Assembly: GCF_013425765.1 (NCBI RefSeq)
Contig: NZ_JACCJZ010000014.1
Coordinates: 36,130 to 100,129 of the forward strand
Source of the DNA: Luteimonas deserti
GTDB lineage: Bacteria; Pseudomonadota; Gammaproteobacteria; Xanthomonadales; Xanthomonadaceae
Length of the DNA: 64,000 nt
Direction: 5' to 3'
Shown: one piece after another, positions 43,499 to 53,499 of the stretch
Layout of the letters: the number at the start of each line of letters is the position of its first letter
Numbering within the stretch: the stretch's first letter is position 1
Notes under the pieces: model-generated
Told to the model about the DNA's origin: nothing
The model's input: the letters and a program-made list of their open reading frames with translations, nothing else
Databases searched by the model: none
Position numbers and translations under genes: made by a program

Positions 43499-44920
43499 TC
43501 AGTCCTGCGTCGGGGCGGCGGGCGCGGCGGCGGCCGGCGGGGCGATGCCGCGCGCCTGGGCCATCGCGGCCGGCACGCGATCGATGACGGTGCGGTTGCC
43601 TGCGGTCAGGTAGGTGCGTGCCACGCGCTGCACGTCGGCCACGGTCACCGCCTGCACCCAGCCGGGCACCCTGTTGAGGGTGTCGGCATCGCGCCACAGC
43701 AACTGCGCCTTGGCGAGTTCGTCGGCGCGCGAGATGAAGGGCTCCAGCGCGTTGACATAGTCGGCGAGCAGCTTGGTCTTGGCCGCAGCCAGTGTTTCGG
43801 CCGGGACGCCTTCGGCGACGATGCGCGCGATCTCCTCGTCGATTGCGGCCAGCACCGCGTCGGGCGCCACGTTCGGCTTGTACAGCGCGAACAGCGTCAT
43901 CAGCGTGGGGCCGTCGTAGTCCCAGGCGTGGCCGAGCGGCCAGCCCATGCCGCCGTCGAGGTTGAGCAGCTGCTCGCGGCCCTTGACCAGGCCCTGGTAA
44001 AGGCGCGATGCATCACCGCCGGCCAGCAGCTGCGACAGCACGGCCATCGGCGCGTGGTCGGCGCTGCCGCGCTCGGGCATCTTCCAGCCCACTGCGAGCG
44101 CGGGCACCTGCGCCAGGGCGTCGTCCTGCGCTTCTCGCCGCGGCTCGGTGTTCAGCGGTTCGGACACGTCCGGGCGCGGCGGTGTCGGCCGGGCCGGGAT
44201 GTCGCCGAAGTATTCCTCCACGAGGGCGAAGGCCTCGGCCGCCGAGATGTCGCCTGCGATGCCGATGACTGCGTTGTTGGGCCCGTAGTAGTCGCGGTGG
44301 AAGGCCTCGACGTCCTCGAGGGTCGCCCCCTCGAGGTCCTTGAAGCTGCCGTAGCCGTCGTGCGCATTCGCCCACTTCTGGAACGCGAGACGGCTCATGT
44401 CGAACACGAAGAACAGGCCGTAGGGCTGGTTCTGCACATTGACGCGGATCTCCTCCTTGACCACATCCTGCTGGTTCTTCAGGTTTTCCGGCGAGAAATC
44501 CAGCGTCTTCATGCGATCCGCCTCCAGCCACAGGATGGGCTTGAGCGCGGAGACCGGCGCCGTCTCGATGTAGTTGGTGTAGTCCGGCCGCGTGGAGCCG
44601 TTGAGCTGGCCGCCGCCGCCCTGGATCACCCGGTCGAACGTGCCTTTCGGCGCGGTCGGCGTGCCCTGGAACATCAGGTGTTCGAACAGGTGGGCGAAGC
44701 CGGTGCGGTTCTCGGGTTCGAGCCGCATGCCCACGTGGTAGACCACGCTGACGCCGACGGTGGGCGAGCTGCGGTCTTCGGAGACGACGACGGTCAGTCC
44801 GTTGTCGAGGGTGCGGGTCTCGATCGGAAGCCGCCAGGCGTCCGCCTGTTGCGCGACGGCGGGCGCCGCCAGCATCGCGAGCAGCACGCACGTGCCACCC
44901 AGTCCTGCGAGTCGTTTCAT
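43499..44920 (-). CDS. M16 family zinc metallopeptidase, catalytic subunit
   Basis: A 473-residue exported peptidase (signal peptide about 1-23, LLAMLAAPAVAQ). The inverted zinc motif HLFEH is at residues 77-81 in GFAHLFEHLMFQGT, and the downstream glutamate region is GATLEDVEAFHRDYYGPNNA. It probably acts in the periplasm as a heterodimer with the next gene's product on short or unfolded peptides. The two genes are 10 bases apart and end in a shared terminator. No promoter is evident in the 91-base gap to the upstream symporter gene, which is on the same strand. Confidence 0.93.
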   Translation of the reverse strand: MKRLAGLGGTCVLLAMLAAPAVAQQADAWRLPIETRTLDNGLTVVVSEDRSSPTVGVSVVYHVGMRLEPENRTGFAHLFEHLMFQGTPTAPKGTFDRVIQGGGGQLNGSTRPDYTNYIETAPVSALKPILWLEADRMKTLDFSPENLKNQQDVVKEEIRVNVQNQPYGLFFVFDMSRLAFQKWANAHDGYGSFKDLEGATLEDVEAFHRDYYGPNNAVIGIAGDISAAEAFALVEEYFGDIPARPTPPRPDVSEPLNTEPRREAQDDALAQVPALAVGWKMPERGSADHAPMAVLSQLLAGGDASRLYQGLVKGREQLLNLDGGMGWPLGHAWDYDGPTLMTLFALYKPNVAPDAVLAAIDEEIARIVAEGVPAETLAAAKTKLLADYVNALEPFISRADELAKAQLLWRDADTLNRVPGWVQAVTVADVQRVARTYLTAGNRTVIDRVPAAMAQARGIAPPAAAAPAAPTQD

Positions 44921-45011
44921 CGTGGTTCCCTGGTCCGCCCCGCCCCCGGGGCTCGATCCCGACTATATCGCCCCGGGTCGGGTTGGCGACCACGCGGTCA
45001 CGCAGACGCGC

Positions 45012-46298
45012 TCAGTTCCGCGTCCCGGCCTCGACGTCGGCCAGGCCGATCTCGCGGTTGGCCGCCTCGTAGATCCCGCGGTCGAGCAGCCCGGTCTCGC
45101 GCGCAACAAGCACCGGGACCAGCATCTGGCCCGTGACGTTGGTCATCGTGCGCATCATGTCGAGCACGCGGTCGATCGCCAGCAGCAGGCCCAGGCCTTC
45201 GAGCGGCAGACCGGCTGCCGACAGCACCACGGTCGCCATGACCACCGCGGTACCGGGCACGCCGGCGGTGCCGAAACTGCCGAGCACAGAGGCGAGCAGG
45301 ATCGCCGCGTACTGGGCGAAGCTCAGTTCGATGCCGAAATACTGCGCGATGAAGACCGCCGCGAGCGTCGGATAGATCGCGCCGCAGCCGTCCATCTTGA
45401 TCGTCGCGCCCAGCGGCACGGCGAAGGCGGCGTAGTCGCGGTTGACGCCGAGGTTGTGGGTGACGCTGCGCAGCGCCACCGGCATCGAGGCCAGGCTCGA
45501 CGAGCTGACGAAGGCGACCTGCATGCCCGGGGCCGCGCCGCGCAGGAACTTCAGCGGATTGAGCCCGTGCGCCAGCAGCAGGCCGCCGTAGACGAGCACG
45601 ATGTGCAGCGCGCAGGCGACGTACAGCGCGACGACGAAACTGCCCAGGGGCAGCAGCCGCTCGAAGCCGTAGGTGCCCACCAGCGCGGCGATCAGGCCGA
45701 AGGTGCCGATCGGCGTGAGCTCGAGCACGAAGCGCGTGACCTGGATCATCGCGTCGCTGGCCTGTCCGACCAGCGTGCGCAATGCCGCCACGCGTTCGCC
45801 GAGCCTCACCAGCGCGAAGCCGACCAGCCCGGCGAAGAAGATCACCTGCAGGATGCGCCCTTCCGACAGCGCCGCGAACGGGTTGGTCGGGATCACGCCC
45901 AGCAGCACCTCGACCGGCGTCGGCACCTCGCGCGGCGTGTAGTCGGCCGCGACGGTCAGCGAGCCGGCTTCGACGCTCAGGCCCGGATTGAAGGTGTAGG
46001 CGACGGCGAACCCGACCCCGACGGCCAGCACCGCAGTGGCGGCGAACCAGCCGAAGGTGCGGCCGCCGAGCGCCGCGATCGACTGCTGCCCGTGCAGCGC
46101 GGCGACGGCGTTCATCACCGCGAAGAACACCAGCGGCACCGCGATCATGCGGATCAGGTTGACGTACAGCGTGCCCAGCGGCTGCAGCCATGGACCGGCC
46201 GCCGGTCCCAGCAGCCAGCCCACCAGCGCACCGAGCACGAACGCGCCGAGCACGCGCTGCCAGAACGGGATCCTGAACCACCAGGCCAGAGCTTTCAT
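45012..46298 (-). CDS. Dicarboxylate/amino acid:cation symporter
   Basis: A 428-residue DAACS (SLC1/GltP-DctA) transporter with about eight helices and two re-entrant hairpins. Signatures are the serine-rich hairpin AFVSSSSLASMPVAL, PLGATIKMDGCGAIYPTLAA and MRTMTNVTGQMLVPVLVAR (the family MDxxRTxxNV motif). It starts KALAWWFRIPFWQRVLGAFV at the ATG at 46298; the longer frame upstream lacks similarity. Substrate (glutamate, aspartate or C4-dicarboxylates) cannot be fixed from sequence alone. It is divergent from the alkaline phosphatase gene. Confidence 0.93.
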   Translation of the reverse strand: MKALAWWFRIPFWQRVLGAFVLGALVGWLLGPAAGPWLQPLGTLYVNLIRMIAVPLVFFAVMNAVAALHGQQSIAALGGRTFGWFAATAVLAVGVGFAVAYTFNPGLSVEAGSLTVAADYTPREVPTPVEVLLGVIPTNPFAALSEGRILQVIFFAGLVGFALVRLGERVAALRTLVGQASDAMIQVTRFVLELTPIGTFGLIAALVGTYGFERLLPLGSFVVALYVACALHIVLVYGGLLLAHGLNPLKFLRGAAPGMQVAFVSSSSLASMPVALRSVTHNLGVNRDYAAFAVPLGATIKMDGCGAIYPTLAAVFIAQYFGIELSFAQYAAILLASVLGSFGTAGVPGTAVVMATVVLSAAGLPLEGLGLLLAIDRVLDMMRTMTNVTGQMLVPVLVARETGLLDRGIYEAANREIGLADVEAGTRN

Positions 46299-46502
46299 GC
46301 ACGGCTGCCGAGACGACGAACACGCGACCATACGTGAGCGCATCGGTGCTGGCGATGCCCGCATCGGCACGCCAGCATCCCAGATATGCAACAGCGTGCC
46401 GCAGCCTCGCGCAGCGCAGCCGGCGTCCACGGCCCGCGACGCCGGCAAGCCGTCACCCGGGCCCGTCATACTTGTCGGGCTTTCGACCGGAACCCCGTCT
46501 CC

Positions 46503-48224
46503 ATGCGTCTGCTTTCGATGGGCGTCAGCTGCGCCCTGACCCTGCTCTGCGCCGCCTGCGCCGCGACCGGTGCATCGCCTCACCGCCACCCCACCTGCAA
46601 CGCCGTCCCGCCCGCACCCGTGGAGGTTCCCCGCGCGCATGGCCGCGCCGACGAGACAGCGGAGTGGTGGTACGCCAGCGGCGCCGCACGCGCGGCCGCC
46701 AACGGCGCCACCGCGGGCCGGGCGCGCAATGTGATCCTCTTCGTCGGTGACGGGATGAGCCTGACCACGGTGGCGGCCGCGCGCATCCTGGACGGCCAGC
46801 GCCGGGGCGGCAGCGGCGAGGAACACGCGCTGAGCTGGGAGCACTTCCCGCATACGGCGCTCAGCAAGACCTACAACACGGACTCGCAGACGCCCGACTC
46901 CGCCGGCACGATGACCGCGATGGCCACGGGGGTGAAGTCGCACATGGGCGCGATCGGAGTGTCGTCAGGCAACCGCTTCGACTGCGCCGACAGCCTCGGG
47001 CGGCATCTGCAGTCGTGGCTGCGCCTCGCCGACGAGGCCGGCCTGGCCACGGGCGTGGTGACCACCACGCGCCTGACCCACGCCACGCCCGCCGCGACCT
47101 ATGCGCACGTCCCCGACCGCAACTGGGAAAGCGACGCCAGTCTTCCGCCGACGGCGCGGGCCGCGGGCTGTCGCGACATCGCCCAGCAACTGCTGGACTT
47201 CCCCGCCGGCGGCGGCCCACGCGTGCTGCTGGGGGGTGGCCGCCGCGAGTTCCTGCCGGCCGGCGCCGGCGATCCCGCGCACCACGGGACGAGCGGCCGT
47301 CGGCGCGATGGCCGCCATCTGCCGAACGAGTGGCTCACGGCGAACCCCGGCGGTGCCTTCGTGCAGACTACGGCGCAGCTGCGCGCCGCGCGCGACGCCG
47401 ATGCCGTGCTCGGCCTGTTCGGCGACGACCACATGCAGTACGAGCACGACCGCGACCGCAGCGACGCGGGCGAGCCCGAACTCGCCGAGATGACCCGCTT
47501 CGCGATCGAGCGCCTGGCGCGCGAGCGCGACGGCTACGTGCTGCTGGTCGAGGGCGGCCGTATCGACCATGCCCACCACGAGGGCAACGCCTTCCGTGCG
47601 CTCGACGAAACCGTCGCGCTGTCGCGTGCGGTGCAGGTGGCCGCCGAGCTGACGTCCGCGGACGACACCCTGATCCTGGTCACCGCCGACCATTCGCACA
47701 CGCTGAATTTCGTCGGCTACCCGACCCGCGGCAATCCCATCCTCGGCAAGGTGCGCGGGCGCATGAGCGAGGACGACGACCCCGACGCCTACGCGCTGGA
47801 TGCGACCGGGCTGCCCTACACCACCCTGGTCTACGCCAACGGGCCCGGACATGCCGGTGCCAGCGACCGTCAGCCGGCCGGTCCCAAGACCCATCTGTAC
47901 CAGCCGGCCCGCATGTCGCCTGCCCACGGCCGGCCCGACCTCGGCGGCGTGGACACCGCGCATCCGGATTTCATGCAGGAGGCGCTGGTGCCGATGAAGA
48001 GCGAGACCCATGGCGGCGACGACGTCGGCATCTGGGCGCGGGGCCCGGGCAGCGAGGCCGTGCGCGGCACCGTGGAACAGAACGTCGTCTACCACCTGAT
48101 CGTGCAGGCCACCCCGGCGCTGCGAACGCATCTGTGCGCGCGCGGGCACTGCAACGCCGACGGCGTGCCGGTGACCCTGCCGACGACGGCACCGGTGAAC
48201 GCAGGGGTGCCGCGCGCGGAGTGA
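46503..48224 (+). CDS. Alkaline phosphatase (PhoA superfamily), exported
   Basis: A 573-residue phosphomonoesterase. It has a signal sequence with a lipobox-like end ([10 protein letters not shown]), so it may be a lipoprotein. The first metal motif is [20 protein letters not shown], and the catalytic serine is Ser133 in [16 protein letters not shown]. Further metal ligands are in [32 protein letters not shown] and [15 protein letters not shown]. This pattern matches large bacterial alkaline phosphatases that release phosphate from organic sources. No Pho-box is obvious upstream; CATACT about 30 bases before the start may be a -10. Confidence 0.93.
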   Translation: MRLLSMGVSCALTLLCAACAATGASPHRHPTCNAVPPAPVEVPRAHGRADETAEWWYASGAARAAANGATAGRARNVILFVGDGMSLTTVAAARILDGQRRGGSGEEHALSWEHFPHTALSKTYNTDSQTPDSAGTMTAMATGVKSHMGAIGVSSGNRFDCADSLGRHLQSWLRLADEAGLATGVVTTTRLTHATPAATYAHVPDRNWESDASLPPTARAAGCRDIAQQLLDFPAGGGPRVLLGGGRREFLPAGAGDPAHHGTSGRRRDGRHLPNEWLTANPGGAFVQTTAQLRAARDADAVLGLFGDDHMQYEHDRDRSDAGEPELAEMTRFAIERLARERDGYVLLVEGGRIDHAHHEGNAFRALDETVALSRAVQVAAELTSADDTLILVTADHSHTLNFVGYPTRGNPILGKVRGRMSEDDDPDAYALDATGLPYTTLVYANGPGHAGASDRQPAGPKTHLYQPARMSPAHGRPDLGGVDTAHPDFMQEALVPMKSETHGGDDVGIWARGPGSEAVRGTVEQNVVYHLIVQATPALRTHLCARGHCNADGVPVTLPTTAPVNAGVPRAE

Positions 48225-48464
48225 GTCGCGGACTCGTCGCACGACGCCCACCCGCCGGCAGCACCGGCGCCGCGTGAGGGCCCCGGCGCCCGCTGCGCGC
48301 GGGAGCCCGCCGACCGACGTCGGCACGCCTCGGAACCGGTCCGCTGCGCCGGTCAGCGTCGCGGGGATGGACAGCCCGCTGCGCCCGCGTGTCGCGGCAC
48401 TGCATCATCGGTGCCATCGAGCGCGTCGCACCAAGGTACGACGCGGCCCGACACATCGACCCGT

Positions 48465-48470
48465 TAGGCT
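48465..48470 (+). promoter_or_regulatory. Candidate -10 element of the 3-hydroxybutyrate dehydrogenase gene
   Basis: TAGGCT in CCGTTAGGCTGG, 31 bases before the ATG at 48502, with GGAG as ribosome-binding site in between. No clear -35. Confidence 0.3.
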
Positions 48471-48501
48471 GGGCGCTCCCCAAGTGCACTGGAGCGGCAG
48501 C

Positions 48502-49287
48502 ATGAATCGTCTCGACGGCAAGGTCTGCGTTGTCACCGGCGCGGCCAGCGGCATCGGCAAGCGCATCGCCGAGGTCTACGCCGCGGCCGGCGGCAAGGTG
48601 GTCATCGCCGATCTCAAGCTCGACGCGGCCGAGGCGACCGCGACCGAAATCCGCGACGCCGGCGGGGACGCACTGGCCGTGGCGATGGACGTCACCGATG
48701 AAGCCCAGGTCGTCGACGGCATCGCGAAGGCGGTCGCGCACTACGGCCGCATCGACGTGCTGGTGTCGAATGCCGGCATCCAGATCGTCAACAAGCTCAC
48801 CGACTTCAGCTACGCGGACTGGAAGAAGATGCTGGCGATCCATCTCGACGGCGCGTTCCTGACCACGCGCGAGTGCCTGCGCGACATGGAGACACGCGGG
48901 ACCGGCGGCGCGATCATCTACATGGGTTCGGTGCACTCGCATACCGCGTCGAAGCTCAAGGCGCCCTACGTCACCGCCAAGCACGGGCTGCTCGGCCTCG
49001 CCCGTACCGTGGCCAAGGAAGCCGCGGCCTACGGCGTGCGAGCCAACGTGATCTGCCCGGGTTTCGTGCGCACGCCGCTGGTGGACAAGCAGATCCCCGA
49101 GCAGGCGAAGGAGCTGGGCATCAGCGAGGACGAGGTGATCCGCAACGTGATGCTCAAGGACACCGTGGACGGTGAGTTCACGACCGTCGACGACGTCGCG
49201 GCCGTCGCGCTCACGCTGGCGGCGTTCGAGACCAACGCACTGACCGGTCAGAGCATCGTCGTGAGCCACGGCTGGTTCATGCAATGA
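48502..49287 (+). CDS. bdhA: 3-hydroxybutyrate dehydrogenase
   Basis: A 261-residue short-chain dehydrogenase that oxidises (R)-3-hydroxybutyrate to acetoacetate with NAD+. The cofactor motif TGAASGIG is at the N-terminus and NAG follows in [11 protein letters not shown]. The catalytic Tyr156-x3-Lys160 lies in [12 protein letters not shown], with the serine in [35 protein letters not shown] and [20 protein letters not shown] are highly specific for this enzyme. Its last four bases overlap the patatin-gene start (ATGA). With phaZ about 4 kb away it fits polyhydroxybutyrate breakdown. Confidence 0.94.
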   Translation: MNRLDGKVCVVTGAASGIGKRIAEVYAAAGGKVVIADLKLDAAEATATEIRDAGGDALAVAMDVTDEAQVVDGIAKAVAHYGRIDVLVSNAGIQIVNKLTDFSYADWKKMLAIHLDGAFLTTRECLRDMETRGTGGAIIYMGSVHSHTASKLKAPYVTAKHGLLGLARTVAKEAAAYGVRANVICPGFVRTPLVDKQIPEQAKELGISEDEVIRNVMLKDTVDGEFTTVDDVAAVALTLAAFETNALTGQSIVVSHGWFMQ

Positions 49288-50411
49288 GCACGCCGGCGCC
49301 GGCCCGCGACGACGCGATCTGCGAGCGCGTCGCGCGCTATCCCACCGTGGCGCTGGTGCTGCAGGGCGGCGGCGCGCTCGGCGCCTACCAGTGCGGTGTC
49401 TACGAAGGCCTGCACACCGCCGGAATCGCGCCGAACTGGTTCGCAGGTATTTCGATCGGTGCGATCAACGCGGCCCTGCTGGCCGGCAACGCGCCGGCCG
49501 ACCGCATCGCGGCGCTGCACGCGTTCTGGGACGAGATCACCGAGCCGGCCGGGCCGTTCGCACTGCCGGCGCTGGCCGTGCGTACCGCGATCGCGTCGCT
49601 GCCGGAGGATCCCGCACTGCTCGGCTGGGCACGCGGCATGAGCGCCATGGGCGCCCTGTTGCAGGGTCAGCGCGGCTTCTTCGAGTCACGGGCGCTGTCG
49701 CCCATGCTGTTCTCGGACGGCAGCGACGCCGCGACGAGTTTCTACGACACCTCGCCGCTGCGGGCGACCCTGCTGCGCATGGTGGATTTCGACCGCATCA
49801 ACCGCGACCACAGCGTGCGGCTGACGGTGGGCGCGACCAGCGTGACCCGCGGCAATTTCCGCTATTTCGACAGCCTCCGCGAACCGATCCGGGTCGAACA
49901 CATTCTCGCCTCCGGCGCCCTGCCGCCTGCGTTCCCGGCCGTGGAGATCGACGGCGAGCCGTACTGGGACGGCGGCATCGTCTCCAACACGCCGCTCGAG
50001 TACATCCTCGACTGCCGGCCGCACGAGGACACCCTCGTGCTGCAGGTCGACCTGTGGAGCGCGCATGGGCCGCGGCCGCGCACCCTGCTCGACGTGCTTG
50101 AGCGGATGAAGGATATCCGCTTCTCCAGCCGCACCCGGCACGGCACGCAGATGGTGGAACTGGCGCAGACGTTGCGCAGCGCGCTCAAGGAGCTGATCAC
50201 GCATGCGCCCGGCGGCCGCCTGCCGACGCATCTGGAAACCGTGCTGGCGCCCTACCTCGATGACCGGGTGTTCAACATCATCCATCTGATCTATCGCACC
50301 AAGGTGCACGAGCAGCAGAACAAGGATTACGCCTTCGGGCAGATTCCGCTGCGCGAACACTGGGAGACCGGGCTGCGCGACATGCACCGCACCCTGCGCC
50401 ACCCCGCGTAG
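49284..50411 (+). CDS. Patatin-like phospholipase (with DUF3734-like C-terminus)
   Basis: A 375-residue serine hydrolase. The oxyanion motif [18 protein letters not shown] is near the start, the nucleophile Ser57 is in [10 protein letters not shown] (GxSxG), and the dyad aspartate Asp229 is in [14 protein letters not shown]. The C-terminal region ([14 protein letters not shown] [15 protein letters not shown]) corresponds to DUF3734. It is translationally coupled to bdhA through an ATGA overlap, a pairing seen in PHB-making proteobacteria, so a role in PHB granule or lipid turnover is plausible but unproven. It lacks a signal peptide. Confidence 0.9.
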   Translation: MSTPAPARDDAICERVARYPTVALVLQGGGALGAYQCGVYEGLHTAGIAPNWFAGISIGAINAALLAGNAPADRIAALHAFWDEITEPAGPFALPALAVRTAIASLPEDPALLGWARGMSAMGALLQGQRGFFESRALSPMLFSDGSDAATSFYDTSPLRATLLRMVDFDRINRDHSVRLTVGATSVTRGNFRYFDSLREPIRVEHILASGALPPAFPAVEIDGEPYWDGGIVSNTPLEYILDCRPHEDTLVLQVDLWSAHGPRPRTLLDVLERMKDIRFSSRTRHGTQMVELAQTLRSALKELITHAPGGRLPTHLETVLAPYLDDRVFNIIHLIYRTKVHEQQNKDYAFGQIPLREHWETGLRDMHRTLRHPA

Positions 50412-50540
50412 TTCGACCTGCCCGACCGCGATGTCGGCGTGGCCACCCACGATGTGCACCGCCCGCCGCGGGCCGGCTGACGCATCCGGGCACGCATCTT
50501 GCATCGGGCGAAGCGGGCGGTGAGCCCGGGGGGATGGCGG

Positions 50541-52187
50541 ATGGGGCACACCAGACTGGATACGGTAGGACGGCGGCTGCTCGTGCTGGCGGCGCTGCTG
50601 CTGGCTTCAATCTGCGTCCATGCCGCGCCACCGGCCTACGTGCTGGGTGGCGCCCCGACATCCGACACCACGCCCATGCGCAGCTGCGAGCCCGACGTGC
50701 TGTCGACGCTGGAGCAGGTCGAGATTCCGGCGCCGGCAGGGGGCTGGTCGGGCACGCCGCAGGCGATCAGCGTGTTCAACGTGTTTGCCGGGGAAGTCAT
50801 GGTGGGGCTGGGCGACCGCGTGGTCTGTGGGCGCATGCACGATGCGCGCACGCGCGACTCCCGTTTCCGCTCGGGCGTGGGGCTGGTGGTCGTACCGCCT
50901 GCCGGCACCCGCGATCCGGTCCGCGTGGGCTGGACGCCTCCGGTCAAACAGCACTGGATCCCGACCATCCGCATCGGGGGTCCGAGCCCGGTGCAGCAGG
51001 AGGACACCCTGCGCCTGGTCGTGCGCACCGCGTGTCTGGCGATCGCGCTGGCGCTGGCGTTCTCGGCGTTGATGGGCTTCATCGGCGCGCGCGACCGCAT
51101 GTTTCTGGTGCACGCGGCGATGTGCGTGTGCCTGATGCTCTGGCAGGCGACGCTCAACGGACTCACCGGTTATCCCCGGCCCTGGCTTCCGGTGGGCGAT
51201 TCCGAGCCGTGGTGGCAGGTGGCCTTCACCGCATTTGGGTTCGCCGCCCTGCTCTATGGACTGTGGAGCCAGTCGGGCATCGTCGGCCGCTGGCCGCGCC
51301 TGCGCCTGGCCGTGCGCTGGGGCGTGCGCCTCCTGGTGGGCGTCGGCCTGCTTGTCCCGCTGTTGCCGCACGCGGCGCTGCGCCCGGTGTGGTGGCTGCT
51401 CGACCTAGTGTTCCTGGTGTCGGTGATCGGCCTCACGGCGGTCGCCGTGCTGTCGATCCTGCGCGGCGACCGCCGGGCCTGCGCGGCGCTCGCCGCGGCG
51501 GCGCCGATCCTCGCGCTGTGCCTGCCCGCACGCAGTGTCGGCCAATGGGCGATGGAGTTCCGGGTGGAGCTCGTGCAGCTCGGCCTGACCTGGTTCCTGA
51601 TCGTCATGGCCTACACCCTGACCAGCCACTTCGGTCAGCTGCGCGCCCAGCGCGACGGCATGCGCCAGCTCGCCGATACCGACCCGCTGACCGGACTGCC
51701 CAACCGGCGCGCGGGCCTGGCGCGACTGGAGCGCTGCTATGCCGCCGCGCGGCGTTCGGGCGCGCCGCTGTCGGTCGGCTTCATCGACGTCGACCTGTTC
51801 AAGCGCATCAACGACACGCATGGTCACGAGACCGGCGACCGGGTGCTGGTGGCGGTCGGCGAGGCCCTGCTCACCGAGGTCCGCCATCGCAACGATGTCG
51901 TGCGCATGGGCGGTGAGGAGTTCCTCGTGCTGCTGCCCGGGGTGGACGCGGCCGGCGCAAGGACCCGGCTGGAGGCGATGCGGCTGCGCATCGCCGATGC
52001 CGGCAAGGCGGTCGGCGCGGACGCGCTTCAGATCACCGCGAGCATCGGCGCCGCGACGCTCACCGCGGGCGACGACGACCCGGTGGCGCTGCTGCGCCGT
52101 GCGGACGACGCCATGTACCGGGCCAAGCATGCCGGTCGCAACCGCGTCGTCGACGACCGCACGCAGGCGGCCACGGTCACGGCCTGA
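50541..52187 (+). CDS. Seven-helix membrane diguanylate cyclase (7TMR-DISM-like, GGDEF)
   Basis: A 548-residue protein: signal peptide (RRLLVLAALLLASICVHA), a periplasmic region of about 140 residues with several cysteines, about seven membrane helices (roughly 165-355), then a GGDEF domain. The active site reads GGEEF (457-461), in VVRMGGEEFLVLLPG, so cyclase activity is expected. At the I-site position the sequence is RHRN instead of RxxD, so product inhibition may be weak or absent. The ATG at 50541 follows a GGGGGG-rich ribosome-binding site; an in-frame ATG at 50499 adds 14 residues. The signal is unknown. Confidence 0.9.
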   Translation: MGHTRLDTVGRRLLVLAALLLASICVHAAPPAYVLGGAPTSDTTPMRSCEPDVLSTLEQVEIPAPAGGWSGTPQAISVFNVFAGEVMVGLGDRVVCGRMHDARTRDSRFRSGVGLVVVPPAGTRDPVRVGWTPPVKQHWIPTIRIGGPSPVQQEDTLRLVVRTACLAIALALAFSALMGFIGARDRMFLVHAAMCVCLMLWQATLNGLTGYPRPWLPVGDSEPWWQVAFTAFGFAALLYGLWSQSGIVGRWPRLRLAVRWGVRLLVGVGLLVPLLPHAALRPVWWLLDLVFLVSVIGLTAVAVLSILRGDRRACAALAAAAPILALCLPARSVGQWAMEFRVELVQLGLTWFLIVMAYTLTSHFGQLRAQRDGMRQLADTDPLTGLPNRRAGLARLERCYAAARRSGAPLSVGFIDVDLFKRINDTHGHETGDRVLVAVGEALLTEVRHRNDVVRMGGEEFLVLLPGVDAAGARTRLEAMRLRIADAGKAVGADALQITASIGAATLTAGDDDPVALLRRADDAMYRAKHAGRNRVVDDRTQAATVTA

Positions 52188-52205
52188 GGCCGTCGGGGAC
52201 GTCGC

Positions 52206-52664
52206 TCAGAACGGCTTGGCGAGCACCAGCCAGACCACGCCGACCAGCAGCAGGACGGGAATTTCGTTGAACCAGCGCAGGGCCCGCGTCGAGGGCAGCG
52301 CGCGGCCCGCGTCCACGCCCTTGAGCCAGCGGCCGGCGAAGACGAAGTGCACCACCAGCAGCACCACGAGGGCGAGCTTGGCGTGCAGCCAGCCGGCGCC
52401 GGCGCCCATCGGCGCCATCGTCGGGAAATCGGTGATCACGGTGTAACCCATCCACAGCACCAGGCCGAGCACCAGCGCGAGTCCGAGCATCACGTGACCG
52501 AAGCGATAGAGGCGGCATCCCATCAGCACGAGCCGTGCCTGTACGGCGGGCGTCCCGCCGGCTTCCACCAGATTGATCAGGATGCGCGGCAGATAGAACG
52601 CCGCGGCGATCCAGGCCATCACGAAGACGAGGTGGAAGGTCTTGACCCACAGATAGGCTTGCAT
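52206..52664 (-). CDS. hemJ: Protoporphyrinogen oxidase HemJ
   Basis: A 152-residue four-helix membrane protein that oxidises protoporphyrinogen IX to protoporphyrin IX in haem synthesis. It opens MQAYLWVKTFHLVFVMAWIA, with the conserved His11, and then AAFYLPRILINLVEA. GWLHAKLALVVLLVVHFVFA contains the conserved Lys, and LRWFNEIPVLLLVGVVWLV ends it, as in Synechocystis HemJ. The ATG at 52664 was preferred over an upstream start with a polar extension. It converges with the diguanylate cyclase gene, 18 bases apart. CopD-like proteins are distant relatives, but the match to HemJ is better. Confidence 0.88.
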   Translation of the reverse strand: MQAYLWVKTFHLVFVMAWIAAAFYLPRILINLVEAGGTPAVQARLVLMGCRLYRFGHVMLGLALVLGLVLWMGYTVITDFPTMAPMGAGAGWLHAKLALVVLLVVHFVFAGRWLKGVDAGRALPSTRALRWFNEIPVLLLVGVVWLVLAKPF

Positions 52665-52755
52665 CGTGCTGGCTCCGTTCGGGGCGCACAGCATCGCACG
52701 CGTCGACGGCATCTCCGAACATGCCACCGCGGCCGCGTCGGCGCAGGCGGCCGTC

Positions 52756-52761
52756 TAGACT
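52756..52761 (+). promoter_or_regulatory. Candidate -10 element of the methyltransferase gene
   Basis: TAGACT in CGTCTAGACTGC, 26 bases before the ATG at 52788, in the 123-base gap with divergent hemJ. No clear -35. Confidence 0.35.
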
Positions 52762-52787
52762 GCCTGCCCCTGTCCAGCCGGTGCCCC

Positions 52788-53381
52788 ATGACCAAACACT
52801 ACGACCGCGCCTATTTCGACCGCTGGTACCGCCGCGGCGACATCGGCGGCCCCGCGCGTCTGGCGCGCAAGGTGGCACTGGCGGTCGCCACCGCCGAATA
52901 CCATCTGGAACGCCCCGTGCGCAGCGTGCTCGACGTCGGCTGCGGCGAGGGCGCGTGGCGCGCACCACTGTCGAAGCTGCGCCCGGGAGTGCACTACATC
53001 GGTTTCGACAGCAGCGACTACGCGGTGTCGCGCTTCGGCCGCACACGCAATCTGCATCGGGCGCGCTTCGCGGACTTCGCGCTGCTGCGGCCCTGCCCAC
53101 CGGTGGATCTGCTGGTGTGCAGCGACGTGCTGCACTACCTCGACACGCGCGAGCTCGACCGTGGCCTGCCGGGACTGGGCGAGCTGTGCGGCGGCGTCGC
53201 GTTTCTCGAGACGTTCACCCGCGAGGACGGTGTCGACGGCGATGCCGACGGGTTCAAGCCGCGGCCGGCCCGCTTCTACCGCGAACGCTTCGCGACCGTC
53301 GGCTTCCGGGCACTGGGGTCGCATTGCTGGCTGTCGCCGGCCCGCGCAGAGGCGGCGACCGCCCTCGAAGCGGCCGGCTGA
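52788..53381 (+). CDS. SAM-dependent class I methyltransferase
   Basis: A 197-residue Rossmann-fold methyltransferase. The SAM motif VLDVGCGEGAWRAPLS is at about residue 47, followed by YIGFDSSDYAVSRFG (acidic loop) and VDLLVCSDVLHYLDTRELD (motif post-II). It opens MTKHYDRAYFDRWYRRGD, a start seen in xanthomonad proteins of this kind. The methyl acceptor is unknown. It is divergent from hemJ and lies upstream of phaZ in the same direction, separated by a promoter-like region. Confidence 0.87.
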   Translation: MTKHYDRAYFDRWYRRGDIGGPARLARKVALAVATAEYHLERPVRSVLDVGCGEGAWRAPLSKLRPGVHYIGFDSSDYAVSRFGRTRNLHRARFADFALLRPCPPVDLLVCSDVLHYLDTRELDRGLPGLGELCGGVAFLETFTREDGVDGDADGFKPRPARFYRERFATVGFRALGSHCWLSPARAEAATALEAAG

Positions 53382-53499
53382 CCGTCTGCGGGCTCCAGAT
53401 CCGCCAGTTGCCGCCGATCTCCTGCTGGCGGATCCGTCGCACGGCCCGGCCTGCCGGCCCGCCTGCCCGGGTGGCGCAGCAGCCGCGATTCATCGCGAT

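Noticed and set aside
48223..48235. GAGTC-GCG-GACTC palindrome at the alkaline phosphatase stop codon
   Set aside because: The stem is only five bases, it overlaps the stop and has no U-tract.
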